Of a stretch of DNA of 36,654 nt, positions 1 through 8,226 are shown in pieces. The translations under genes were made by a program, and so were the position numbers. How positions within the stretch are numbered: position 1 is the stretch's first letter; the number at the start of each line of letters is the position of its first letter. This stretch comes from JAPLFM01 sp964650885 (GTDB lineage Bacteria; Bacteroidota; Ignavibacteria; Kapaibacteriales; UBA2268): NCBI GenBank assembly GCA_964650885.1, contig CAZYXG010000021.1, forward strand, positions 1-36,654, read 5' to 3'. A model generated the notes under the pieces. The model did no database searches. It saw only the letters and a list, made by a program, of their open reading frames with translations, and was not told the origin of the DNA.

Positions 1-13
1 AAAGCATTAATCC

Positions 14-52
14 AACCTTCCGAAAGATTCAAACCTTCGGAAGGTTTTTTTT
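14..52 (+). terminator. Rho-independent terminator of a plus-strand gene upstream of the window
   Basis: A perfect 11-bp stem (arms 14-24 and 36-46, AACCTTCCGAA / TTCGGAAGGTT) with an 11-nt loop is followed directly by a run of eight T on the plus strand (45-52). The T run is on the plus side only, so it should stop a plus-strand gene lying left of the window, which would converge on ppk1. The right arm also contains a shorter palindrome (32-46) that recurs with one change at 24090-24104. Confidence 0.8.
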
Positions 53-73
53 AATATTTACTAACCAACTAAT

Positions 74-2410
74 TTATTTGCTTTTGTTTTTTGATGTTTT
101 GAGTTTGCTTAAAAAGAAGTCTTGTGCTATAAATTCTTTTTCATCCTTGCCTAATTTTGGTCTGGTATATTCGCCAGAGTTTTGCAAAGTCCAAGATTTT
201 CTATTGTCTGCCCAGTAAGCACTCATTAATTCCCACAGTTGTTTGCGGTTTCTTTTGTCGTAAATTGGAATAAGTAGTTCCACTCTTTGCTGTAAATTGC
301 GGGTCATCCAGTCTGCACTACCAATATAGAATTCTTCATCGTCACCATTTTCAAAGTAGAAAATACGGCTATGCTCCAAAATGCGACCAATTATACTTTT
401 TACTTCTATATTCTCGCTTATTCCAGGTATGCCAGGCTTCAAACAGCAAACGCCACGGACAAGCAGTTGAATCTTCACACCTTTCATTGATGCTTTATAA
501 AGGGCTTGTATCACGTCCCTATGTGCAAGAGAATTCATCTTTGCAAAGATTAGCCCAGGTTTTTCTGGAGTGGAAAGCTCAGCTTCTCTATTAATTTTCT
601 TTAATATTTCACTTTGCAAATTAATAGGTGCCACAAGTAATTCTTTCCAACCATTATAGTGCGAAACTCCAGTCAAGTAATTGAATAAATGCACTACCTC
701 TTTGGCAAAACTTTCTCTGGCAGTAAATATTGCCACATCGGTATAAAGCCGAGCAGTTACTTGATTATAGTTGCCAGTCGAAAAGTGCAAGTAAGTTTTC
801 AATTTATCGTTCTCATTGCGGACTACCATAGCAACTTTGCAATGTGTTTTCAATCCAAGTATTCCATAAACCACATGAACGCCAGCTTTTTCGAGTTCTT
901 TCGCCCAAATAATATTATTTTCTTCATCGAATCGTGCTTTAAGCTCCACAAATGCAGTAACGTTTTTGCCTTGCTCTGCTGCTTTCTCAAGTGCTTTAAT
1001 AATTAGGGAATCACCACCAGCTCTATAAAGAGTGATTTTAATCGCCAGCACATTTTTGTCGAATGCTGCTTCTTCAATAAATCGAACAGTCGTATCCACA
1101 AAAGAGTCGAAAGGGTGGTGCAGCATTATGTCTCGCTTTTTAATGGCATCGAATATACTTGCTTCTTTCAGAATTTCTTGTGGCACAGAAGGGGAGAATG
1201 TTTCGTCTTTTAAATGTCTTTTGTCCACTTTAAGCAATCGAATAAAATCTGGCAAATTCAATGGTCTATTCACCACATAAACATCGTCATCTTCTAATTC
1301 AAGAGTTTCTTTAAGCAACTGAACAAGTTCAGCAGGCATTTTCTGATTTACTTCCAAACGGACTGGGTCTTTGCCCCACTTTCTAAGCTTTATTTGTTCT
1401 TCAATTTCTGAAAGTAAATCTTCGGCTTCATCTTCAGCAATTTCAATATCGGCATCGCGAGTAACTCGAAAAGTATTAGCTTGTTTTATTTCTAAACCTG
1501 GGAAAAGTGCAGAAGCAAATTCTTTGATAATTCTTTCGAGTAGCACATAATGATTACCTTCATGATTTTCTAATTTAAGAAATCTTGGCAAATTCGCTGG
1601 CAATTGCAAAAAGGCAAGTTTTTCTTCTTCTACTTTTTTATTTGGGTCGTGCAGCACAAAAGCAATATTCAAACTACGATTAATTAATCGTGGGAATGGA
1701 TGTGCAGGCCCCAAGTTTAGTGGTGTCATCACAGGGAAAATTCTATTGAAAAAATATTCTTTAAAATATGCTTTGTCTTTTTTTGTTAAATTTTCACTTC
1801 TATGAATGAAAACACCATTAGATTCTAGTTCAGGTAGAATATCGTAAATCAACAAATCTTCCTGCATTGTGTATATAGGAACGATTGCTTTTCTAATTTC
1901 TATTAACTGCTGTTCAGGCGTTTTCCCATCGTATGAAAGGTTTGTAAGTCCAGCTTCCACTTGGCTTTTCAGCCCAGCAACACGAATCATAAAGAATTCA
2001 TCTAAATTCGAGCTTAAAATAGTGACAAATTTTAGTCTTTCCAGAATTGGATGCGTTTTGTCGAAAGCTTCCAAAAGTACTCTTCTATTGAATTCTATTA
2101 AGCTAATTTCTCGATTGAAGTAGTAATCAAAATTTGTTAAGTCCAAAGTTTCGCTTGCAGGTTGGCTTTTGTCTTTTTTCAGTCCAGTAGCCACTTTAAG
2201 CGAGCGGGAAACTCTAGTTACTTTATTAACAGGTTTGGCAGGTTTTTCCACTTGTTCAATCTCTTTAGTAACTTTATTAATTCGTTTATTCACTTTTTCG
2301 ACTACGTTTTCCACTTCGGATAGCTCGTTTTCCACTTTGGAAAGTAGTTTTTCCTCATATCTGAGTTCATCGTTAAGTTTTTCTGTTGATTTTTTGGTGT
2401 GCTTGGACAT
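74..2410 (-). CDS. ppk1: Polyphosphate kinase 1 with an N-terminal Lys/Glu-rich extension
   Basis: Polyphosphate kinase makes long-chain polyphosphate reversibly from the gamma phosphate of ATP. The 778-residue product has the full PPK1 layout: the N-terminal domain starts near residue 93 (DYYFNREISLIEFNRRVL), a middle domain follows, then two phospholipase-D-like C-terminal domains. The histidine in KTHCK (about residue 523) matches the autophosphorylated histidine of the family (His435 in E. coli), and the one in LEHSRIFYF (about 680) matches the second catalytic histidine (His592). The YRAGGDS and HFSTGNYN motifs are intact. Residues 1-90 are an additional highly charged, heptad-like Lys/Glu/Val segment absent from typical PPK1 proteins, which begin close to the NRE motif. 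The start is ATG without a clear ribosome binding site. The LRR gene lies 127 bp upstream on the same strand. The enzyme assignment is very secure; the role of the extension is unknown. Confidence 0.97.
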   Translation of the reverse strand: MSKHTKKSTEKLNDELRYEEKLLSKVENELSEVENVVEKVNKRINKVTKEIEQVEKPAKPVNKVTRVSRSLKVATGLKKDKSQPASETLDLTNFDYYFNREISLIEFNRRVLLEAFDKTHPILERLKFVTILSSNLDEFFMIRVAGLKSQVEAGLTNLSYDGKTPEQQLIEIRKAIVPIYTMQEDLLIYDILPELESNGVFIHRSENLTKKDKAYFKEYFFNRIFPVMTPLNLGPAHPFPRLINRSLNIAFVLHDPNKKVEEEKLAFLQLPANLPRFLKLENHEGNHYVLLERIIKEFASALFPGLEIKQANTFRVTRDADIEIAEDEAEDLLSEIEEQIKLRKWGKDPVRLEVNQKMPAELVQLLKETLELEDDDVYVVNRPLNLPDFIRLLKVDKRHLKDETFSPSVPQEILKEASIFDAIKKRDIMLHHPFDSFVDTTVRFIEEAAFDKNVLAIKITLYRAGGDSLIIKALEKAAEQGKNVTAFVELKARFDEENNIIWAKELEKAGVHVVYGILGLKTHCKVAMVVRNENDKLKTYLHFSTGNYNQVTARLYTDVAIFTARESFAKEVVHLFNYLTGVSHYNGWKELLVAPINLQSEILKKINREAELSTPEKPGLIFAKMNSLAHRDVIQALYKASMKGVKIQLLVRGVCCLKPGIPGISENIEVKSIIGRILEHSRIFYFENGDDEEFYIGSADWMTRNLQQRVELLIPIYDKRNRKQLWELMSAYWADNRKSWTLQNSGEYTRPKLGKDEKEFIAQDFFLSKLKTSKNKSK

Positions 2411-2537
2411 AGCTTTAAAAGAAATTTTAATTTATACTTTTTAAAAAACGAAATATAAAGAATTGGAATGTTAGTAGTGTTAAGAATTAGTTAAGTTTCT
2501 AAAACTTTAAAATTTTTAATAAAAATTCCATAACTAT

Positions 2538-3878
2538 TTAGAATATGAACTTCGTCTTAGAGTTCAACCGAATAAGTTTTTCTTTTTCGTAGTTGCTCAG
2601 TGGATTATTTCCAATATTCAGCAATCTCAAATTCATATTCCTGATTAAATTCTCATTTATTGATTTGATTTTATTGTTGCTAATAATGATAATTTGTAAG
2701 TACTTCATTGCTGCCATTTCGTTTGGCAATTGCGAAATGTTATTGTTAGAAATACTAAGTGAATTCAAATTGTAAAGTGAATATATATTCTGAGGTATCA
2801 ATGAAATGTAATTATTAGATAAATCAATTTGTTGAATATTTTTTAGATTTAAGAGTGCATCTGGGAATAGAGCAAATTTATTATTCCTAAGCAAGACAGT
2901 TCTCAAATTATTCAATTTGCTAATGGTTTGTTGTAGAAATTTTAAATTATTATCTGTAATATCTAAAGTGGATAAGCTCTGTAAGCTACAAATTTGCTCT
3001 GGTAAAAAATCGAGTTCATTGTTCGATAAATAAAGAGTTTGCAGTTTCGATAAGTTCACAAATGACTTTGGCAAAATATTCAAATTGTTTCCATTAAGAG
3101 CCAAATGCTCCAGATTTACCAATTTGCCAAACTCTGAATTTAGCTGGCTAAGTTTGTTATTCCCCAAATCAATAATTTTGAGGTTTGACAACTCAAATAA
3201 CTCCTTTGGTAATTTGGCTAAGTAGTTGTATTGCATAGCCAAACGATTCAAATTACTTAAGTTTTTAATAGTTGTAGGCAAAATTTGAATTTGATTCTTA
3301 TTGATTTCAATTTGTTCTAATTTTGTTAAATTGCAAATGAACTTTGGAAACTGAGTAAATTTATTATTGCTTAATTTTATTATCTTTAGAGTTTTTAACT
3401 GTGAGAAGTAATCAGGCATCTGCGATATATTGTTGCTGCCCAAGTTGAATGTTTGTATGTTCGATTGAACATAAGCATTGGCATCGAATATGGTAATAGA
3501 ATTATTTTCCAAATCAAGTAATTCAAGTGAGCTAATTCTAAGCACAATACTTGGGAATTTATAGAAACGATTATTGTTGAGCTTCAAACTTTTCAAACTT
3601 TTCAAATTAGCAATTTCTTTTGGTAATGTGCTAATTTCATTATTGCCAAGGTCAAGTATTTCAAGCGAAGTGAACTTCCCTATATCGCTAGGCAAAGATT
3701 TGATTTGTTTTCCATTCAAGCTTAAGTAGCGAACGTTAGGTGCATCTTGCAAAGCTTCTTCAATCGAATTGAAGTTGTTCGATTTTTTAAACGGATGAAT
3801 CTTTCTGTTCTGAGCCAATGATACATCGCTAAAAACAAAAGATAGAAGAAAGAAAAATATATAAGTGTATTGAGCCAT
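2538..3878 (-). CDS. Secreted leucine-rich-repeat protein
   Basis: The 446-residue protein begins with a signal peptide (hydrophobic residues 7-20, likely cut after SLAQ near residue 23). The rest is almost wholly leucine-rich repeats of about 23 residues: I count 17 copies of the LxxLxLxxNxxI core (NVRYLSLNGKQI to NLRLLNIGNNPL). The recurring LPxxIxxLxxL segments resemble the bacterial/plant-type LRR class. No enzymatic domain, anchor, lipobox or T9SS tail is visible after the last repeat, so it may be periplasmic or released. LRR proteins usually bind other proteins; the partner here is unknown. It lies 57 bp downstream of the ABC importer permease gene and 127 bp upstream of ppk1 on the same strand, so co-transcription with the importer is possible. 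The start is ATG. Confidence 0.9.
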   Translation of the reverse strand: MAQYTYIFFFLLSFVFSDVSLAQNRKIHPFKKSNNFNSIEEALQDAPNVRYLSLNGKQIKSLPSDIGKFTSLEILDLGNNEISTLPKEIANLKSLKSLKLNNNRFYKFPSIVLRISSLELLDLENNSITIFDANAYVQSNIQTFNLGSNNISQMPDYFSQLKTLKIIKLSNNKFTQFPKFICNLTKLEQIEINKNQIQILPTTIKNLSNLNRLAMQYNYLAKLPKELFELSNLKIIDLGNNKLSQLNSEFGKLVNLEHLALNGNNLNILPKSFVNLSKLQTLYLSNNELDFLPEQICSLQSLSTLDITDNNLKFLQQTISKLNNLRTVLLRNNKFALFPDALLNLKNIQQIDLSNNYISLIPQNIYSLYNLNSLSISNNNISQLPNEMAAMKYLQIIIISNNKIKSINENLIRNMNLRLLNIGNNPLSNYEKEKLIRLNSKTKFIF

Positions 3879-3935
3879 TTATATAATGACTGAAAAAAAT
3901 GAAAAAAGATACAGTATGTAGTAATTTTGTAGAAA

Positions 3936-5447
3936 TTAGACGATAACTTTATTTTTCCTATTTTCAAATGTATAACGTTTTTCAAGCACTTGAGATAACC
4001 TAACAAAAGGGAAACCTAACAATAGGTAAATTGCAGCAACAATAAGTCCAGTACCAATGTAATCGAAATTAGCATTTGAAATTTGACCATAAAGTTTAGT
4101 CAATTCCACCATTGTTATTACGGAAACTAACGATGAATCTTTCAATAATGAGATAAAGTCATTTGTAATAGGAGGAATTACCAAACGTACTGCCTGAGGA
4201 ATAATAATATGACGTAGAGCTTGCCCACGAGTCATACCCAACGATATTGCAGCTTCCATCTGTCCTTTTGGCACAGCAAATAGTCCTGCCCTATAGTTCT
4301 CTGCTTCATAAGCTGCATAGTTCATTCCTAAGCCAGCTACTGCAGCAAAATAAGGACTAATTTTTATACCTAAAGAAGGCAAAGCATAATAGATAAAGAA
4401 CAATTGAATTAAAAGTGGAGTACCACGAATGATTTCAATATAAAGAATAGCAAGTATGGAAATTGGCTTAGGAGCATAAACTCTAACCAATGCAAGAATT
4501 AATCCAAGTAAAATAGCCACAACCATAGAAAGCAATGAAATCTCCATTGTAACAATAGCCGCTTCTCCAAACTGAGGCAAATATGAAATTTGCCGAGCTA
4601 AATAATCTTTCCAAGTGAAGTCCTTAGTTTGGGCTTTGATATAAGTTTGATATTTATCAGGCGATATATTAGATTCAGATGGATCTTGACTGTATACAGC
4701 CATTATGTAATTCCACATATTCCAAGTTTGTAAAATCTCTCTCAATTTACCAGACTTAGTTATTTGTTTTAATGCTTCGTTTATTTCAAAAAGCAAATCT
4801 TCTCTGCCTTTTTTTATAGCGATTCCATAGACTACTTCACCAATTGGTTTTCCAACCATTTTAATTTTGGTGTTCCATCCAGCATTGTAAAGTGCAATAG
4901 GGTGATCGAGCAAAACTGCATCAAGTCTATCATTTTCCATATCTGCAATTGCACTAACTTCGGCATCATAAGAAAGAAGTTTTATACCGTGTACAGATTG
5001 AAGAATTTTCTCAGCAACAGAGCTTTTCAAAGCTCCAACTTTTTTGCCACGTAAATCTTCTAAAGTAAAAATATCATTTCTATCATTTTTAACGAGAATT
5101 TGTTCAAAGGTGCGATAATAAGATGCACTAAAGTCAACCACTCTCTCACGCTCTTTGGTAACTTCTATTCCATTAATTGCAATATCGTAATCATCACGCA
5201 AAAGTCCTGGGACAAGTCCATCCCATTGGTTTTGTACAAATTCATATTCATAGCCCATTTGATCGCAAAGTGCTTTCACAATGTCCATTTCAAACCCAAT
5301 CAATTCCTTTGGGTTATTTGGGTTCTGATAGATATATGGCGCATTACCTTCTGCATCAGCTGCAAAACGTATTTTCTTTTTTGATTGTGCTTCCAAAGAA
5401 ACCAATGCAAGCAAAAAGATAATAATTATTTGGAATTTTAATTTCAT
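3936..5447 (-). CDS. Polar amino-acid ABC importer: substrate-binding protein fused to permease
   Basis: The 503-residue protein combines two parts of an importer. Residues 1-22 are a signal peptide. Residues about 25-245 are a family-3 solute-binding domain (IRFAADAEGNAPYIY, GFEMDIVKALCDQMGYEYEF, GLRDDYD-like region, LRGKKVGALKSSVAEKIL). Residues about 290-490 are a HisM/GlnP-type permease with several membrane segments and the cytoplasmic EAA loop at about 398-429 (EAAISLGMTRGQALRHIIIP). Proteins fused this way, such as GlnP of lactic acid bacteria, import polar amino acids such as glutamine or glutamate; the exact substrate cannot be read here. The ATG overlaps the stop of the ATPase gene by one base (TAATG), so translation is probably coupled. 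Polar amino-acid uptake is well supported; the ligand is not. Confidence 0.94.
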   Translation of the reverse strand: MKLKFQIIIIFLLALVSLEAQSKKKIRFAADAEGNAPYIYQNPNNPKELIGFEMDIVKALCDQMGYEYEFVQNQWDGLVPGLLRDDYDIAINGIEVTKERERVVDFSASYYRTFEQILVKNDRNDIFTLEDLRGKKVGALKSSVAEKILQSVHGIKLLSYDAEVSAIADMENDRLDAVLLDHPIALYNAGWNTKIKMVGKPIGEVVYGIAIKKGREDLLFEINEALKQITKSGKLREILQTWNMWNYIMAVYSQDPSESNISPDKYQTYIKAQTKDFTWKDYLARQISYLPQFGEAAIVTMEISLLSMVVAILLGLILALVRVYAPKPISILAILYIEIIRGTPLLIQLFFIYYALPSLGIKISPYFAAVAGLGMNYAAYEAENYRAGLFAVPKGQMEAAISLGMTRGQALRHIIIPQAVRLVIPPITNDFISLLKDSSLVSVITMVELTKLYGQISNANFDYIGTGLIVAAIYLLLGFPFVRLSQVLEKRYTFENRKNKVIV

Positions 5448-6319
5448 TAATCAAGTAAAAGTTTTAAATAATCTCTTGTTCTCTGATCCTGAGGATTTGA
5501 AAACATTTCATTTGGGGGAGCTATTTCAACAATTTGCCCCTGATCCATAAACACAACCAAATCGGCTGCAGTTTTGGCAAAACTCATAGAGTGAGTTACA
5601 ACAATCTGTGTCATTCCTTCTTTTTTCAAGTTAAGCATTACTTGTATTACCTCTTCCACCAATTCAGGATCGAGTGCAGAAGTTGGCTCATCATAAAGCA
5701 TTAGCTTCGGAGACATAGCCAAAGCCCTTGCAATTGCTACCCTTTGTGCTTGTCCACCAGAAAGTTGGCTAGGCATTCTGTCTATAAAAGAATCCATTCC
5801 AACTTTCTCAAGTAACTGAATAGACCGAAGTTGGGCTTGCGATAACGATTCTTTCTTGACAATCAAGGGAGCTTTCATTACATTATCTAACACATTTAAG
5901 TTTGGAAATAAATTCAAACTCTGAAATACCATTCCAACCCTAGTTCTTAGCACTTGAGTTTTAATTTGGAAATCCTCATCCATAGATTCAGTTTTATCAA
6001 CCTCTTGAAAAGGCTTTAATTTTTTAAACAAACCAAATCTTTTATCACTAACATTATGGTCTCGACTGTTTTTCCTATTTAAAGTAACTCCAGCAATATT
6101 GATTGTGCCAGAGTCCATAATTTCCAAACAATTAAGACACCTAAGAAAAGTAGTCTTTCCGCAGCCCGAACGACCAATAATAGCAACTAATTTGCCAGGT
6201 TGTAATTCAAAATTAATACCTTTAAGGATATGATTATTCTGAAAATATTTATGCATATCTATGACTTTTATTAAGTCAAAGGATTCATCTGAATCGTGAG
6301 TGAAGTTATCCGTTAGCAT
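5447..6319 (-). CDS. ATP-binding subunit of the polar amino-acid ABC importer
   Basis: This 290-residue ATPase of the GlnQ/HisP class powers the fused importer encoded just downstream. All motifs are present: Walker A GRSGCGKT (49-56), Q-loop in GMVFQ (129-133), signature LSGGQ (186-190), Walker B LMLYDE (206-211), D-loop SALD and the H-loop histidine in VVTHSMSF (about 243). Compared with ordinary GlnQ proteins (about 240 residues) it has a short N-terminal extension and about 40 additional charged residues (roughly 81-122) between the AGVTLN strand and RTRVGMVFQ. The insertion lies in the antiparallel-beta region before the Q-loop and keeps the frame. The stop shares one base with the permease ATG, so this is a two-gene operon with the ATPase first. 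No riboswitch or operator is evident in the 169 bp upstream. Confidence 0.95.
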   Translation of the reverse strand: MLTDNFTHDSDESFDLIKVIDMHKYFQNNHILKGINFELQPGKLVAIIGRSGCGKTTFLRCLNCLEIMDSGTINIAGVTLNRKNSRDHNVSDKRFGLFKKLKPFQEVDKTESMDEDFQIKTQVLRTRVGMVFQSLNLFPNLNVLDNVMKAPLIVKKESLSQAQLRSIQLLEKVGMDSFIDRMPSQLSGGQAQRVAIARALAMSPKLMLYDEPTSALDPELVEEVIQVMLNLKKEGMTQIVVTHSMSFAKTAADLVVFMDQGQIVEIAPPNEMFSNPQDQRTRDYLKLLLD

Positions 6320-6488
6320 TAATCTTTTGTATTTAGCAAAAACTTATTCTGTAATATATGAATGCTTTTAAAAATAGACAAATCTAATTTTTAAAAAGTC
6401 CTATAATGTTTGAGTAAACTAACAAAGTTTATTCAATTCAGTGCCACAAATTTATAAAATTGGTTTAAATTGCTGTAAAAATCAAATA

Positions 6489-7592
6489 TTAGGTTTGAAA
6501 TGTTTGTCCTTTCCAAACTACCTTTTTGTTGATAATAAGAAAAGGTGCAACCAATTCCATAATCATAAAGAACATAATTGCAAAAGGAAGATATGGCAAA
6601 AGCTTTAATTTATTCATTTCCTTCAATGGCTTATAAATCAAAACTGAATCCAAAAATATTTTAGTAAACAAAGTTAGCAAAACAATGCTTAAATCTCTGC
6701 AATATATACCCCAAACCAGTGAGAGCCAAACAGTCAATGAAAAGATTACAAAAGCAATTGCTTTCCAGCCAAGAGCTTTGCCACCTAATACCCAACGTTT
6801 GCGTTGCTTAAGATATTCACTCATTCCCTGAACTGGAATAGTTTCCACACTTGACTCAAAATCACAAAGGTATTTAATCTTATACCCCAATTTATCAACT
6901 GACAAAAGCAATGCCAAATCTTCAGTAACTGAAAATTTTATATTCTTATAGCCACCAACAGCATTAAAAACTTCTTTTTTTATTGAAAGGTTGTTTCCAT
7001 AGCAACCCATTGGAAGACCCATACCCACACCACCGCAGGCCATTGTATGCAAGAAAAGCCATTCAATTGCTTGAATTTTGTCGAAAATTGAATCGCCTTT
7101 AATTAGGGTAAAAGAAGCTATCAAGCCAGTTTGTTTGTCGAATTGCGAGCCAATTGTTTTAATCCATTTGCTATGAACAGTGCAATCAGCGTCAGTCATC
7201 ATTAATATATCATTGTTTGCATTTGAAGCACCAATTTGCAAAGCCCCTGCTTTACCTTTAAGGTTGCCTTTTTGCAAATCAGTCTCAATATCAATTACTT
7301 TCAAATAGTCAATATTCCGAGCAAGACTATGTAAAATATCAGAAGTACTATCACTAGACCTATCATTAATAGCGACAATCTCAAGTTTGTCATTCAAGTA
7401 TTCGCATGAATTTAAAGACTCAATACAAGTTTTAACATTAGCTTCTTCATCTCTTGCTGGCACTAAAATTGAAGTACTTAAACTAATGTTCTCATTCTTT
7501 GCAGAATTTAACAAATACTGTTTCTCGAAACCTATTTTGAATATTAGAGTCCTAAATAAGTAAAAACTTAATAGAATTATGCTGATTATCAT
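6489..7592 (-). CDS. Membrane-bound family 2 glycosyltransferase
   Basis: A GT-A fold glycosyltransferase with an N-terminal membrane anchor and two or three C-terminal membrane segments. From the chosen ATG (367 residues) the family-2 landmarks are VPARDEEANV (about 44-53), the metal-binding DADC (about 134-137), SVTEDLALLL (catalytic TED about 223-225) and QRKRW (about 263-267). These are typical of GT2 enzymes with a processive-type Q/RxxRW motif, including enzymes that glycosylate lipids or carotenoids. It probably moves a sugar from a nucleotide donor onto a lipid or polymer at the inner membrane; the acceptor is unknown. The frame stays open to a TTG at 7628, which would add 12 mostly polar residues. 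I prefer the ATG because it sits directly before the hydrophobic anchor and neither start has a clear ribosome binding site. It appears monocistronic, 169 bp upstream of the ABC importer. Confidence 0.88.
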   Translation of the reverse strand: MIISIILLSFYLFRTLIFKIGFEKQYLLNSAKNENISLSTSILVPARDEEANVKTCIESLNSCEYLNDKLEIVAINDRSSDSTSDILHSLARNIDYLKVIDIETDLQKGNLKGKAGALQIGASNANNDILMMTDADCTVHSKWIKTIGSQFDKQTGLIASFTLIKGDSIFDKIQAIEWLFLHTMACGGVGMGLPMGCYGNNLSIKKEVFNAVGGYKNIKFSVTEDLALLLSVDKLGYKIKYLCDFESSVETIPVQGMSEYLKQRKRWVLGGKALGWKAIAFVIFSLTVWLSLVWGIYCRDLSIVLLTLFTKIFLDSVLIYKPLKEMNKLKLLPYLPFAIMFFMIMELVAPFLIINKKVVWKGQTFQT

Positions 7593-7814
7593 AAATGAAA
7601 ATTTAGAATTGGAATAATTTCTAAGCAAAAATATTAAATGAACTATTGAAAATCATATTTTTCTTTCAAAAATTAAAAATTTTATAAATTTGGAATGTTT
7701 TTCAAGTATAAATGAAAGTATTTTCTATTTCAGGCTCTATTCTTAACTAAGAAAAATGCAAAAATATTTACAAATAAATAAGTATATGAAAAATAATATA
7801 TTTATGTAGAATAA
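7593..7814. other. Very AT-rich intergenic stretch
   Basis: The DNA between the minus-strand glycosyltransferase and the small plus-strand ORFs is extremely AT-rich and has no open reading frame of note. It should carry the divergent promoters for both sides, but I cannot place a convincing promoter in such biased sequence. Confidence 0.5.
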
Positions 7815-8065
7815 ATGGTGTTTGATGTGAAAAAGAGTGAAAAAAGTTTTAAAAAAGAGCGTGACCTTTTCCTGTTTGAAGTGTTTATCTTAGTAAAGCA
7901 AAATAAAGATAAGTTTTTTGAAAATTATTTTTTACAACCTAAATCAATATTAATCAATAGATTAATGAGAATAAATGGTGTTTGATGAGAAAAAAATTGA
8001 AAAAAGTTTTAAAAAAGAGCGTGACCTTTTCCTGTTTCAAGTGTTTATCTTAGGAAAGCAAAAAT
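7808..8065 (+). repeat. Imperfect tandem duplication, about 160-bp period
   Basis: The stretch at 7808-7902 recurs at 7968-8062. Both copies start AGAATAAATGGTGTTTGATG and share a run including AAGAGCGTGACCTTTTCCTG. Over the first roughly 95 bp there are only five base differences; beyond that the copies diverge and only scattered similarity remains. Each copy carries its own ATG in the same relative position. Four of the five differences change an amino acid (V/E, S/I, E/Q, V/G), so selection on at least one copy is weak. Confidence 0.85.
7815..7985 (+). CDS. Small ORF, first copy of a tandem duplicate (unknown)
   Basis: This 56-residue ORF begins MVFDVKKSEKSFKKERD and is nearly identical in its first 30 residues to the next ORF. 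It then runs through a different tail and stops at TGA inside the start region of copy 2; the two overlap by 11 bases (ATGGTGTTTGA). It is Lys/Glu/Phe-rich, probably helical, with no signal peptide or known motif, and I do not recognise it. It may be a truncated, decaying duplicate rather than a functional gene. No Shine-Dalgarno precedes it. Confidence 0.35.
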   Translation: MVFDVKKSEKSFKKERDLFLFEVFILVKQNKDKFFENYFLQPKSILINRLMRINGV

Positions 8066-8226
8066 TGAAAAAGTATTTTTTAAATGAAAATCAAGACTTA
8101 ATTAACCAACATTACGAAATGAATATCAATAAATTTGAAAGAATAGGTTTTATCTTGAAAATTGAAAAACTTTCAATATTGAAAAAAATATTTGGAATTA
8201 AAGAAGCAAATTTATTAAGTTACTAA
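7975..8226 (+). CDS. Small ORF, second copy of a tandem duplicate (unknown)
   Basis: An 83-residue ORF starting MVFDEKKIEKSFKKERD, followed by a charged, probably helical body and the tail KKIFGIKEANLLSY. It has no signal peptide, membrane segment or recognised motif, so no function is offered. Its first 30 residues match the upstream ORF except at four positions. It lies 310 bp upstream of the giant T9SS cargo gene on the same strand, but nothing shows they are linked. Composition is as AT-rich as the surrounding non-coding DNA, so even its coding status is uncertain. A fragment of a lost gene is the main alternative. Confidence 0.45.
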   Translation: MVFDEKKIEKSFKKERDLFLFQVFILGKQKLKKYFLNENQDLINQHYEMNINKFERIGFILKIEKLSILKKIFGIKEANLLSY

